DNA of 12,443 bases from Spirochaetota bacterium (GTDB lineage Bacteria > Spirochaetota > JAHITG01), in assembly GCA_018817865.1 (NCBI GenBank), contig JAHITG010000263.1, positions 1-12,443 of the forward strand, read 5' to 3'. The translations under genes were made by a program, and so were the position numbers. Positions within the stretch are counted from its first letter, which is position 1. Every line of letters starts with the position of its first letter. The notes beneath the pieces were generated by a model. That model worked only from the letters and a program-made list of their open reading frames with translations, made no database searches and was not told the origin of the DNA. This document shows positions 6,362-12,443 of the stretch, in pieces.

Positions 6362-9154
6362 ATGAAGCATCTTATAATAATATTATTATTAATTCCGCTT
6401 GCAGTAATAAACCTGTCTGCAAAAACAGGTACAACCGGCGGTCCCATCCTGCTGATGGGGAGCTCTGCAGATGCTATTGCCATGGGAGAAGCCACTTCCT
6501 ATTTAAAAGATAATGTAAATTCCATGCTTTATAATCCATCCTCATTAGCCCGCCTGAGAACAGTGCAGATGTCCGCCCTGTATCAGAAGCATATTACTGA
6601 AATTAATTATGATGCACTGAATATCGGGATGCCGTTATTCGGTGGCGGCATGGGTATAAGCTTTAAAGCCATCGTTTATCCGGATATCTATGAAAATACT
6701 GTTGAAAAAGGATCTATCATTGCCAAGACAAAGCTGGATAATATCAGTGACATGGTATTCACCCTTGGATTCGGAAAAAGGATATGGAACAATCTGGATG
6801 GTGGAGTGAACCTGAAATACTACCGAAGCAGTATAGTCGATTATTCCGGGTCTGCGATCCTTGCTGATGTCGGTTTAACATACAGCTTAAGAACTTACAT
6901 GATGCCTGCCGGTGATTTCCATTTTGAAAAAGAGATCAAATCATACCGGGACCTGGATATCAAGAATGTACAGGAGCAATATAGAAATGAAATAGAACCG
7001 GTGCAGGCTGAAATAAATGAAGAGATCCGGGAGATCGAGGAACAAGTAAAGAAACTGGATTCTCAGATCAAGAATAAAAAGGATCCCGTACAGCAGAAAT
7101 CATTGGAAAAGCAGAAAGAGCAATTAATTAATAAAAAGGATAAACTTGACACTGCAAAGATCAATAAAACCAAAAACCTTTATAATCAGCGGGATAAGAA
7201 GATAAACGATCTGAACAGATACTATAATGAGGTCCTGGAAGATTTCAAAACAGAACAGAAACTGAAACAGATGAGCAATGAAGGAGAGAAACTCCATTTT
7301 ATGAGGGAAGTTAAGATCATAAAATCGGAAAGACGTTTCAGCGAGCTCATCAACAATTATAACCGTCAACTTATCACGTTAGAGAACGAACTTAATCCCC
7401 GGATCATGAGCATCAATAATGAGATCGAACAGCAGAAAGAAAATATCAAAGCCCTGCAGCTGGAAGAAAAGAGGCTTAAAATACAGATCATCCAGGAAAA
7501 AAAGAAGAAACCGACCAATAAGAAAATAGAAAAATCCGTAAAGGAAGTAAAGGAAAAAGAAGAAGAAAATGATGATGACGAAGAGAAACCGGAAACATCA
7601 GAATCAAAATTACTGAAAACAGCAGATAAGATCAGGGAAAAACAGGAATCCATTGATAAAATGGAAAAGAAGAGAACAGAACTCAGCGGGAGTCTGGATA
7701 AAGAGATCAAAAAGATCGAAAAGCTGATCGATGACCAGAAGACCCTTTCAAAAACCGAAAAAAAACGCATCGAGGATATGTTCTTTAAATCACTTAAGGA
7801 TGAAAAGGTGCGGAACCAGGTCAGGCTGGATATCCGGCAGAGATATGAATTAAAAAAGTTCAAACAGCTGGAAAACCTGAATAAAAATATTCAATTAAAA
7901 CTGGAGCAGCTGACCAAAGAGAGGGAAGATCTCATATTTAAAAGAGACCAGTCCCTGCGGTTACTGAAGATAAAATTAAAAAACCTGGAAACTTCTCAAC
8001 CCCCAACAAGCCCTATGATAAAAATGTCAAAAACAGAGATCACGCGGCTTGAAAGCAACTATAAAGATCAGATAACAAAACTGACATTAAAAATAAACAA
8101 TTTTCAGGACAATATAAAGAAAGAAAAGAAGGCTATCCTGGTAAATAATTTTAATGATTCACTGAAGGAGATCGTGGATTCAAACGTGGCAGAAGGAAAA
8201 GAAGCTTCTACTTTTTCCCAGATGGACAGCGAGATGAACAGCCTGAATAACAGGTATTCAAAGATCCTGGCCCAGCTGGAAGTGAATAAACAGCTCGGCA
8301 AGAAGATCCCGGAAGCACTGTTAAAAAGTGAGGAAGACTATAAAGATCAGGCATATAAGATCCAAGAAAAGTATTATAATATAATTACAAGTAAACAGTA
8401 TCAGGAAAGCGAAGGAGATGTGGTCAGGCTCAGGGAGGCTGCCCTGATAAAAATGCGGGAAGAATTCAAGGATAAGCTGAAGGATATGGATGAAACACTC
8501 TCGACCAAGGATCAGGATATATATATAGAAAAGGTTAACTTTGAAAAAGATGAGAATACCAGACTGATAAAAATAAAATATGCAAATCAGATCGAATCTC
8601 TGGAGGCCCGGCTGAACAGCCCGGCATTGAAACTTGACGAACGGAAAAAACTGCAGGATGACTTGAATACCCTGATCAGTAAAAGAGACAGGGAGATCGA
8701 AGAGAGCACAGTACAGTACGACAAAGAACTGAACAATTATAATGAAGACATATTAAGAAAAGGAAATAACCTCTTCTTTACAATATCTGTGTTAAATATC
8801 GGCTCAAAGATAAAATACAGTTCAGAAGAGACTTCCCTCCCCCTGACAGCCCGGGGAGGAGTTGGTTTTTACATCCTTGATAATCTTAATATAGGAGCAG
8901 AAGTTGAAAGGGAGATGATCGAGGAACGGATGGGCTATTATTTTGGAATGGAATACAAACTGCTTGATCTCTTTCCTGTCAGAGCCGGATACCAGGTGGG
9001 AAAAGATGAGGGAGGATTGACCCTGGGTACAGGTGTTGATACGGTCGTCAGGCTCGGACTGACACGATTTAACATTGCCCTTCATTATACCTATGTCCCG
9101 CTGTCAGTTTTTTCGGATCAGCATACTATTGGTCTGACTATTAAAAAATTATAA
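6362..9154 (+). CDS. PorV/PorQ (UPF0164)-type outer-membrane barrel with giant coiled-coil insertion
   Basis: This 930-residue protein has a signal peptide at 1-20 (cleavage after Leu-Ser-Ala). Residues 21-183 show the family hallmark GSSADAIAMGEATSYLKDNVNSM, then LYNPSSLARL, alternating beta strands (LFGGGMGISFKAIVY) and ADVGLTYSL. The chain then leaves the barrel pattern for about 620 residues (roughly 185-802) made of Lys/Glu/Gln/Asn-rich heptad-like helices with a few proline breaks and a highly charged patch (KKKKPTNKK to ENDDDEE, about 383-410). It returns at about 803 to FFTISVLNIGSKIKYSSEETSLPL, the normal continuation of these barrels, with strands to the C-terminus (HTIGLTIKKL). Ordinary members are about 300-400 residues and join these halves with a short turn. 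It is the last gene of a unit with two secreted Ig-like proteins and is followed by a strong terminator. In type IX secretion PorV binds the C-terminal domains of cargo; whether this protein does so is inference. The coiled coil probably projects into the periplasm, but its side is unproven. Confidence 0.85.
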   Translation: MKHLIIILLLIPLAVINLSAKTGTTGGPILLMGSSADAIAMGEATSYLKDNVNSMLYNPSSLARLRTVQMSALYQKHITEINYDALNIGMPLFGGGMGISFKAIVYPDIYENTVEKGSIIAKTKLDNISDMVFTLGFGKRIWNNLDGGVNLKYYRSSIVDYSGSAILADVGLTYSLRTYMMPAGDFHFEKEIKSYRDLDIKNVQEQYRNEIEPVQAEINEEIREIEEQVKKLDSQIKNKKDPVQQKSLEKQKEQLINKKDKLDTAKINKTKNLYNQRDKKINDLNRYYNEVLEDFKTEQKLKQMSNEGEKLHFMREVKIIKSERRFSELINNYNRQLITLENELNPRIMSINNEIEQQKENIKALQLEEKRLKIQIIQEKKKKPTNKKIEKSVKEVKEKEEENDDDEEKPETSESKLLKTADKIREKQESIDKMEKKRTELSGSLDKEIKKIEKLIDDQKTLSKTEKKRIEDMFFKSLKDEKVRNQVRLDIRQRYELKKFKQLENLNKNIQLKLEQLTKEREDLIFKRDQSLRLLKIKLKNLETSQPPTSPMIKMSKTEITRLESNYKDQITKLTLKINNFQDNIKKEKKAILVNNFNDSLKEIVDSNVAEGKEASTFSQMDSEMNSLNNRYSKILAQLEVNKQLGKKIPEALLKSEEDYKDQAYKIQEKYYNIITSKQYQESEGDVVRLREAALIKMREEFKDKLKDMDETLSTKDQDIYIEKVNFEKDENTRLIKIKYANQIESLEARLNSPALKLDERKKLQDDLNTLISKRDREIEESTVQYDKELNNYNEDILRKGNNLFFTISVLNIGSKIKYSSEETSLPLTARGGVGFYILDNLNIGAEVEREMIEERMGYYFGMEYKLLDLFPVRAGYQVGKDEGGLTLGTGVDTVVRLGLTRFNIALHYTYVPLSVFSDQHTIGLTIKKL

Positions 9155-9178
9155 TATAGAACCTTATATAAAAAAACT

Positions 9179-9238
9179 AAAAAGAACCGGGACAGGTACA
9201 ATACTTTTTAAAGTATTGTACCTGTCCCGGTTCTTTTT
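9179..9238. terminator. Very long perfect hairpin terminator after the barrel gene
   Basis: Positions 9179-9207 pair perfectly with 9210-9238: a 29-bp stem with a 2-nt TT core. The stem contains GGGACAGGTAC and its complement GTACCTGTCCC, is bounded by AAAAAG and CTTTTT, and the T-tract continues to 9239. It can terminate transcription in either direction. It lies 25 nt after the stop codon at 9154 and just before a new promoter. The stem is much longer than an ordinary intrinsic terminator, so a dispersed palindromic repeat that acts as a terminator is also possible. Confidence 0.85.
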
Positions 9239-9240
9239 TC

Positions 9241-9269
9241 TTGACTTCCCAATAAATAATATCTATTAT
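9241..9269 (+). promoter_or_regulatory. Candidate sigma-70-type promoter of the small barrel/DJ-1 unit
   Basis: TTGACT (9241-9246), a 17-nt spacer and TATTAT (9264-9269) match the consensus at 5 of 6 positions each. TATAAT at 9267-9272 is an alternative -10 but with a 20-nt spacer. It starts 2 nt after the terminator hairpin, so the next gene is independently transcribed with a leader of roughly 35 nt. Confidence 0.6.
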
Positions 9270-9311
9270 AATAATTCAAATTAATAACAAGAACAGATAA
9301 AGGAGGGAGCT

Positions 9312-10169
9312 GTGAAAAAAATAGCTCTCATAAGCACTATTTTCTTCATTTTCACCGGCCTTATAAATGCAAAAATATCAATCCGTCCCTATCTGGGTTA
9401 TGGATTCCCGACTGATCAGAATGTGATCGGGACGGATCATACAGAGGATAATTCATTTACTCCTGCCAAGGTTCAGAAAAATGAGAATCTCTATTTTTCA
9501 GGCGGAAGCGGATTTAATTTTGGGATCTCAGCCTTATACAATATATCTGAGAACCTGGGATTGGAACTGGCTCTCACCTATGTAACGGGACCTGAGACAG
9601 AACTAAGCAAGAGTCTGCGAAAATATACACCTCCGCAGGCTGATGCAACTACCATATCTTTTCTGAGTGTTTCATTCGTACCCATCGATATATCCCTGAA
9701 GATATCTACACAAACCGGTCCTCTCAAGCCGTATATCGGGTTCGGCCCCAGTATTACACCGGGAGCAACGGCTACCGCTACCATGGAAAACAAAAATTTT
9801 GAAGTATTCTCAGGAACCTATACGAACAGTACCCTGTTCATTGGTGAGACAGAGACCACCTTTAATTCAGGATTAGGCTATAACGCATCAATCGGAGCAG
9901 AATATGATCTGACAGATTCTATGGCATTGAATATTGGATTTATTCTGCGTTTCCTCTCCCTAAATACTGATAAAACAATCCTTACAAAATATGAAGCTAA
10001 TGGAGTCGACCAGCTTGGCAAATCCACAACAAGGGATAAGGAGGTCCTGTATAAAGAGGACAGCTCCACCGACGAACCCGGTGATACAGACCAGCCCAGG
10101 ATAGAAAACACAGAAGTCTTTTCCTTCAGCAGTTTATCATTCACAGCAGGTATTGCATTTAAATTTTAA
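9312..10169 (+). CDS. Small outer-membrane beta-barrel protein
   Basis: The predicted exported protein is 285 residues long with signal peptide MKKIALISTIFFIFTGLINA (cleavage after Ala20). The start codon is GTG at 9312, supported by AAAGGAGGG at 9299-9307. The mature part is a run of alternating hydrophobic/polar strands rich in Gly, Tyr and Thr: KISIRPYLGYGF, GFNFGISALYNISENLGLELALTYV, LKPYIGFGPSI, LGYNASIGAEYDLTDSMALNIGFILRF and SLSFTAGIAFKF. The C-terminal Phe at the end of an amphipathic strand is the classic BAM recognition signal. The overall pattern is that of OmpW/OmpA-like 8- to 10-stranded barrels. A long acidic loop (about 220-268, with KEDSSTDEPGDTDQPR) is probably extracellular. 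The gene runs straight into a DJ-1-like gene, whose ribosome-binding site starts just before its stop codon ends. The exact family and transported substrate, if any, are not recognisable. Confidence 0.8.
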   Translation: MKKIALISTIFFIFTGLINAKISIRPYLGYGFPTDQNVIGTDHTEDNSFTPAKVQKNENLYFSGGSGFNFGISALYNISENLGLELALTYVTGPETELSKSLRKYTPPQADATTISFLSVSFVPIDISLKISTQTGPLKPYIGFGPSITPGATATATMENKNFEVFSGTYTNSTLFIGETETTFNSGLGYNASIGAEYDLTDSMALNIGFILRFLSLNTDKTILTKYEANGVDQLGKSTTRDKEVLYKEDSSTDEPGDTDQPRIENTEVFSFSSLSFTAGIAFKF

Positions 10170-10178
10170 AGGAGAATT

Positions 10179-10730
10179 ATGAAAAAACTAGCCGTGATAA
10201 TACTCGCCGAGGGTTTTGAAGAGATAGAAACCGTCACCCCGATCGATCTTTTACGGAGAGGCGGGATCGAAGTAACCGTTGCCGGGTTATCCGGCCTGGA
10301 AGTTCGGGGTTCAAGAGGTATAACTCTAAAGGCCGACTGTCTGATCGATGAAATACCGAATGAACCTGATGTGCTTATCCTTCCGGGCGGCGGAAAAGGC
10401 GCGGCAAACCTGGCCGGTTCCGAAAAAGTACTGAAGCTTTTAAAAACTCAAAACGAGAACGATCGGATCATTGCTGCGATCTGCGCTTCCCCTGCGATCG
10501 TTCTTGCCCCTTCGGGTATTGCATCCAACAAAACGATCACCTGTTTTCCTGCCTTCAAGAACGATCTGCCGAATGATGTGATCTATAAAAATGATCGGGT
10601 TGTTACTTCGGATAATCTGATCACCTCTCAGGGACCCGGTACTGCTTTTGATTTTTCATTAACTTTAATAAGGTTACTGGCAGGAGAAGAGATCGCTGAA
10701 AAAGTAAAAAAAGCGACCCTATACGAATAA
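10179..10730 (+). CDS. DJ-1/PfpI family protein, YajL-like
   Basis: This cytosolic protein of 183 residues has the usual length for the DJ-1/YajL/ThiJ family, whose members act as glyoxalases/deglycases, chaperones or oxidative-stress proteins. The catalytic Cys is Cys102 in AAICASPAIVLA (the nucleophile elbow), and the conserved Glu that lowers its pKa is Glu17 in EGFEEIETVTPIDLLRRGGI. The PGGGKGAANL loop (69-78) and C-terminal TSQGPGTAFDFSLTLIRLLAG (149-169) are hallmark segments. TCFPAFKNDLP matches YajL more than the PfpI protease-like branch. The start is supported by AAAGGAG at 10168-10174, overlapping the stop of the barrel gene, so the two share a transcript. No functional link to the barrel is apparent. 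The family is near certain; the precise activity is not. Confidence 0.93.
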   Translation: MKKLAVIILAEGFEEIETVTPIDLLRRGGIEVTVAGLSGLEVRGSRGITLKADCLIDEIPNEPDVLILPGGGKGAANLAGSEKVLKLLKTQNENDRIIAAICASPAIVLAPSGIASNKTITCFPAFKNDLPNDVIYKNDRVVTSDNLITSQGPGTAFDFSLTLIRLLAGEEIAEKVKKATLYE

Positions 10731-10747
10731 AGATCTATGCCGTTTTA

Positions 10748-11254
10748 TTATTCTTTCCGATTAATCATTCCGGGTGTTTTAAAAAGCATTAATTCACCCG
10801 TATTCTCTCTGACATCCTTCCATTGATCAACATTAAATTCCAGAAGAGCCACGCCACTGGTACTGAATTTTCCAAAAGGAAAGGCCCTGCCGAAAAAATA
10901 CTCCGTTACACTTTCCATATCAGGGCTATGCCCCACTATCATTACAAGGTGAAGCCTATTGTCCAGCTCACGTACAATATCCAGAATACCATCCACTCCA
11001 TCATGGTATATCCTTTCGTCAAAATCAGTCTCTACTGCCAAGCTCATTTTTTCAAGACATACCTGAAGGGTCTGCTTAGCGCGAAAAGCAGAAGAACAGA
11101 CCACATGCTGAGGTATCAGGCTGTTTAATTTAAAATACTCTCCCATAGTCTCTGCATCTCGGATACCATCCCGGGCAAGGACACGGTCTTTATCGGTCTT
11201 TCCTTGTTCTGTGGGAAGAGATTTAGAGTGTCTGAATAACAGGATCTTCTTCAT
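10748..11254 (-). CDS. sixA: Phosphohistidine phosphatase SixA-like (histidine phosphatase superfamily)
   Basis: This small cytosolic phosphatase (168 residues) of the branch-2-lacking SixA type is expected to remove phosphate from phosphohistidine, for example on phosphotransfer proteins. The catalytic RHSKS motif (Arg8, His9) follows MKKILLF. Arg58 lies in CSSAFRAKQT and the second histidine, His109, in IVGHSPDMES. This arrangement and length are those of SixA rather than phosphoglycerate mutase. The ATG at 11254 has no obvious Shine-Dalgarno site. The gene converges with the DJ-1-like gene across a gap of only 17 nt, in which I see no clear terminator. It is divergent from the polyphosphate glucokinase, with a structured inverted repeat between them that supplies its probable -35 box. 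The physiological target is unknown. Confidence 0.9.
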   Translation of the reverse strand: MKKILLFRHSKSLPTEQGKTDKDRVLARDGIRDAETMGEYFKLNSLIPQHVVCSSAFRAKQTLQVCLEKMSLAVETDFDERIYHDGVDGILDIVRELDNRLHLVMIVGHSPDMESVTEYFFGRAFPFGKFSTSGVALLEFNVDQWKDVRENTGELMLFKTPGMINRKE

Positions 11255-11265
11255 ATTACAGATAA

Positions 11266-11292
11266 CCTATATAATATGACTTGATTTGTCAA
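11266..11292 (-). promoter_or_regulatory. Candidate promoter of the sixA-like gene
   Basis: Read on the minus strand, a perfect TTGACA lies at 11292-11287. Possible -10 elements are TATAGG (11271-11266, spacer 15) or the overlapping TAGGTT (spacer 17), neither ideal. The -35 sits inside the left terminal arm of the inverted repeat at 11285-11496, while the -10 lies outside it. Confidence 0.4.
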
Positions 11293-11496
11293 GGATTTAA
11301 ATTCAACCCCTCATGCATTGCTAAATACATGAGGGGTTGAAAAAGTAGAGTTAAGAATCCAAAATACATTTAAAAAAGTGGTGGTTGAAAAACTTTGAAA
11401 ATGCTTTTTTCAAGGCATTTTTAAAGTTTATCCTTACTTTTTTATGTATTTTGGATTCTTTTCGGCCAGAACTTTTTCAAATAAATCCTCGACAAA
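11285..11496. repeat. Nested imperfect inverted repeat, MITE-like
   Basis: Four nested arm pairs were found by eye. The outer arms are TTTGTCAAGGATTTA (11285-11299) and TAAATCCTCGACAAA (11482-11496), pairing at 14 of 15. Next, TTGAAAAAGT (11337-11346) pairs with ACTTTTTCAA (11471-11480). AAGAATCCAAAATACAT (11353-11369) pairs perfectly with 11444-11460. Finally 11390-11404 pairs with 11415-11429 around a 10-nt loop (one G-T pair). A separate 14-bp hairpin (11302-11315 with 11328-11341) sits on the left side. A direct repeat GGTTGAAAAA occurs at 11335 and 11383. No coding frame or clear target-site duplication is visible. This could be a non-autonomous mobile element or a structured regulatory region. 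Confidence 0.7.
11302..11341. repeat. 14-bp perfect hairpin inside the larger inverted repeat
   Basis: TTCAACCCCTCATG (11302-11315) pairs perfectly with CATGAGGGGTTGAA (11328-11341) around a 12-nt loop. On the plus strand it is followed by an A-run and on the minus strand by only TTTAAAT, so it is a poor terminator. Its right arm overlaps an arm of the larger repeat at 11337-11341, so the two folds compete. Confidence 0.8.
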
Positions 11497-11516
11497 AAGA
11501 TTATAATTATTATATT
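11489..11516 (+). promoter_or_regulatory. Candidate promoter of the polyphosphate glucokinase gene
   Basis: TCGACA (11489-11494), a 16-nt spacer and TATATT (11511-11516) each match the sigma-70 consensus at 5 of 6 positions. The -35 lies in the right terminal arm of the inverted repeat, mirroring the -35 on the left side, and the -10 lies outside the repeat. The leader would be about 25 nt, including the AGGTGA ribosome-binding site. Confidence 0.5.
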
Positions 11517-11547
11517 GAAACACATTTAATATCAGGTGATTAAAGAG

Positions 11548-12294
11548 ATGAATGTTTTAGGAATCGATATCGGAGGGTCAGGAGTAAAGGCAGCTCCGGT
11601 GAATACAAAGACAGGAAAGATATTACAGCCTGTCTTGAAAATATCCGTTCAAAAATCCGCAGAACCTCAAGAGATGATGAAAGCCGTCAAGAAGATCCTT
11701 CTTCATTTCAAATGGACCGGGCCCATAGGATGCGGGTTCCCGGGTTCACTCAGGAACGGTAAAGTTCTTTTCCTGGGAAACCTGAACCAGAACTGGGTGG
11801 GCAAAAGCATCACTTCCATGCTGAAAAAACACGGGAAAAGCGCTATCACTGTAGTTAATGATGCTGATGCAGCCGGCCTGGCAGAGATGAACTTTGGTGC
11901 GGGTAAAGATAAAAAGGGTGTTGTCTTTTTAATAACAGCAGGCACAGGAATTGGAACCGCAGTCTTTATTGATGGGAAATTACTTCCAAACACGGAATTT
12001 GGCCATATTGAGCTAAGGGGAAAGATAGCAGAGAAACGGGCTTCCGCAGCAGTACGAACGGAGCAGAACCTTACATATAAAGAATGGGCCTTTCGGCTGG
12101 ATGAATACTTTTCAAAGATCAATAAACTGCTATGGCCGGACCTGATCATTATAGGCGGGGGCATTAGTGAAAATTTCAAAGAATATAAAAAGCATTTTAC
12201 GGTTCCATGCAGGATCGTACCGGCAAAGTTAAAGAATAATGCCGGTATTATCGGCGCTGCCATGTCGGTGATCGCTTCAAAACAGAAAAAATAA
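11548..12294 (+). CDS. ppgK: Polyphosphate glucokinase (ROK family)
   Basis: This enzyme phosphorylates glucose to glucose 6-phosphate using inorganic polyphosphate, often with ATP as an alternative donor; it is cytosolic. The ATG at 11548 (248 residues) is preferred to an in-frame GTG at 11536 because AGGTGA at 11534-11539 is well placed for it and overlaps the GTG. MNVLGIDIGGSGVKAAPV is the N-terminal phosphate-binding loop. CGFPGSLRNGKV and NLNQNWVGK are typical of PpgK. VVNDADAAGLAEMNFGAG holds the catalytic Asp105. TAGTGIGTAVF (about 130-140) and PNTEFGHIEL (147-156) follow, and the latter is a PpgK signature distinct from zinc-containing ROK repressors and hexokinases. The Cys cluster of typical ROK proteins is absent, as expected for PpgK. 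The C-terminal half has LIIIGGGIS and NNAGIIGAAM. Length is normal for the family. A release-factor-like gene follows after 14 nt and is probably co-transcribed. Confidence 0.94.
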   Translation: MNVLGIDIGGSGVKAAPVNTKTGKILQPVLKISVQKSAEPQEMMKAVKKILLHFKWTGPIGCGFPGSLRNGKVLFLGNLNQNWVGKSITSMLKKHGKSAITVVNDADAAGLAEMNFGAGKDKKGVVFLITAGTGIGTAVFIDGKLLPNTEFGHIELRGKIAEKRASAAVRTEQNLTYKEWAFRLDEYFSKINKLLWPDLIIIGGGISENFKEYKKHFTVPCRIVPAKLKNNAGIIGAAMSVIASKQKK

Positions 12295-12308
12295 TAACGG
12301 GGAAAAAA

Positions 12309-12443
12309 ATGATTGATTTCGGCGCAAGCCCCGGAAAACAGAAAAAACTGCGGGAGAGAATGGACCAGCTAAAGATCAGGGAAGATGATCTGGAAGAGAA
12401 GTTTATCAGGTCCGGGGGTAAAGGCGGTCAGAATGTCAATAAA
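12309..12443 (+). CDS. Small GGQ release-factor-like protein (RF-1 domain), partial
   Basis: The first 45 codons are present and the frame is open to the window end. FIRSGGKGGQNVNK (residues 32-45) contains the GGQ motif that catalyses peptidyl-tRNA hydrolysis on the ribosome. Only about 30 residues precede it and there is no codon-recognition domain, so this is not RF1 or RF2. It fits the small stand-alone RF-1-domain proteins (ArfB- or C12orf65-like) thought to rescue stalled ribosomes. The N-terminal segment (KQKKLRERMDQLKIREDDLEEKF) is typical of bacterial members of the latter kind. The start at 12309 has only a weak GGGGA site. It follows ppgK by 14 nt in the same direction, suggesting one transcript. 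Confidence 0.85.
   Translation, partial: MIDFGASPGKQKKLRERMDQLKIREDDLEEKFIRSGGKGGQNVNK

Noticed and set aside
7366..7863. Open frame of 165 codons on the minus strand, rich in Phe and Ser
   Set aside because: It is the antisense of the Lys/Glu-rich coiled coil, whose codons read as Phe/Ser/Leu on the other strand. There is no ribosome-binding site or recognisable motif.
6362..9154. Barrel protein as an SMC/Rad50-like or tape-measure protein because of its coiled coil
   Set aside because: There are no Walker motifs or ABC heads, there is a signal peptide, and both ends read as beta-barrel segments of the PorV/PorQ type.
10731..10747. Possible two-way terminator between the convergent DJ-1-like and sixA-like genes
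   Set aside because: Only a short imperfect pairing (GAATAA with TTATTC) is visible across the 17-nt gap, which is not convincing.
11302..11341. 14-bp hairpin as an intrinsic terminator
   Set aside because: It is not at the 3' end of any gene, since both flanking genes start away from it, and it lacks a proper T-tract on either strand.
11703..12263. Open frame of 186 codons on the minus strand
   Set aside because: It lies entirely antisense to ppgK, whose protein has all family motifs. It is a shadow frame.
1..12443. CRISPR array, tRNA, rRNA, phage or transposase genes
   Set aside because: I saw no regularly spaced repeats, no tRNA- or rRNA-like sequence and no integrase, transposase or phage structural gene on either strand.

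Overview
The window comes from a diderm (Gram-negative-type) bacterium. Three adjacent genes encode Sec-exported surface proteins: two secreted Ig-like proteins and an outer-membrane beta-barrel of the PorV/PorQ (UPF0164-like) kind. A second small beta-barrel ends in the terminal Phe typical of BAM substrates. The DNA is AT-rich, especially between genes. Several genes have clear Shine-Dalgarno sites (AAGGAGGG-like), which argues against a typical Bacteroidetes. The mix of PorV-like barrels and FlgD-like C-terminal domains would suit a candidate phylum or a spirochaete/elusimicrobial-type lineage, but the lineage cannot be fixed from this sequence.

Layout: (1) 1-1967, minus strand: an ABC exporter operon with a LolD/MacB-type ATPase, an FtsX/MacB-type permease and the first codons of a third gene that runs off the window. 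(2) 1968-2386: an AT-rich divergent intergenic region with a candidate promoter on each strand. (3) 2387-9154, plus strand: a three-gene unit of two tandem paralogous secreted proteins (signal peptide, N-terminal domain, three Ig-like repeats, FlgD-like C-terminal domain) followed by a PorV/PorQ-type barrel. That barrel is interrupted by about 620 residues of charged coiled coil. The unit ends at a perfect 29-bp hairpin with a T-tract. (4) 9241-10730: a new promoter, a small outer-membrane barrel and a DJ-1/YajL-type gene. (5) 10748-11254, minus strand: a SixA-type phosphohistidine phosphatase. (6) 11255-11547: a divergent region largely filled by a nested imperfect inverted repeat whose ends carry outward-facing -35 boxes. 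(7) 11548-12443, plus strand: polyphosphate glucokinase, then the start of a small GGQ release-factor-like protein cut by the window end.

The most notable region is 2387-9154. In the type IX secretion system, PorV is the barrel that receives cargo bearing a C-terminal Ig-like sorting domain. Here two proteins with C-termini of that general kind are encoded directly upstream of a PorV-like barrel with a giant coiled coil inserted where relatives have only a short turn. I infer that these three proteins act together at the cell surface, possibly as a dedicated export, anchoring or envelope-spanning module. No sequence evidence in the window proves this. The second notable element is the inverted repeat at 11285-11496, which looks like a MITE-like insertion supplying -35 boxes to both flanking genes.
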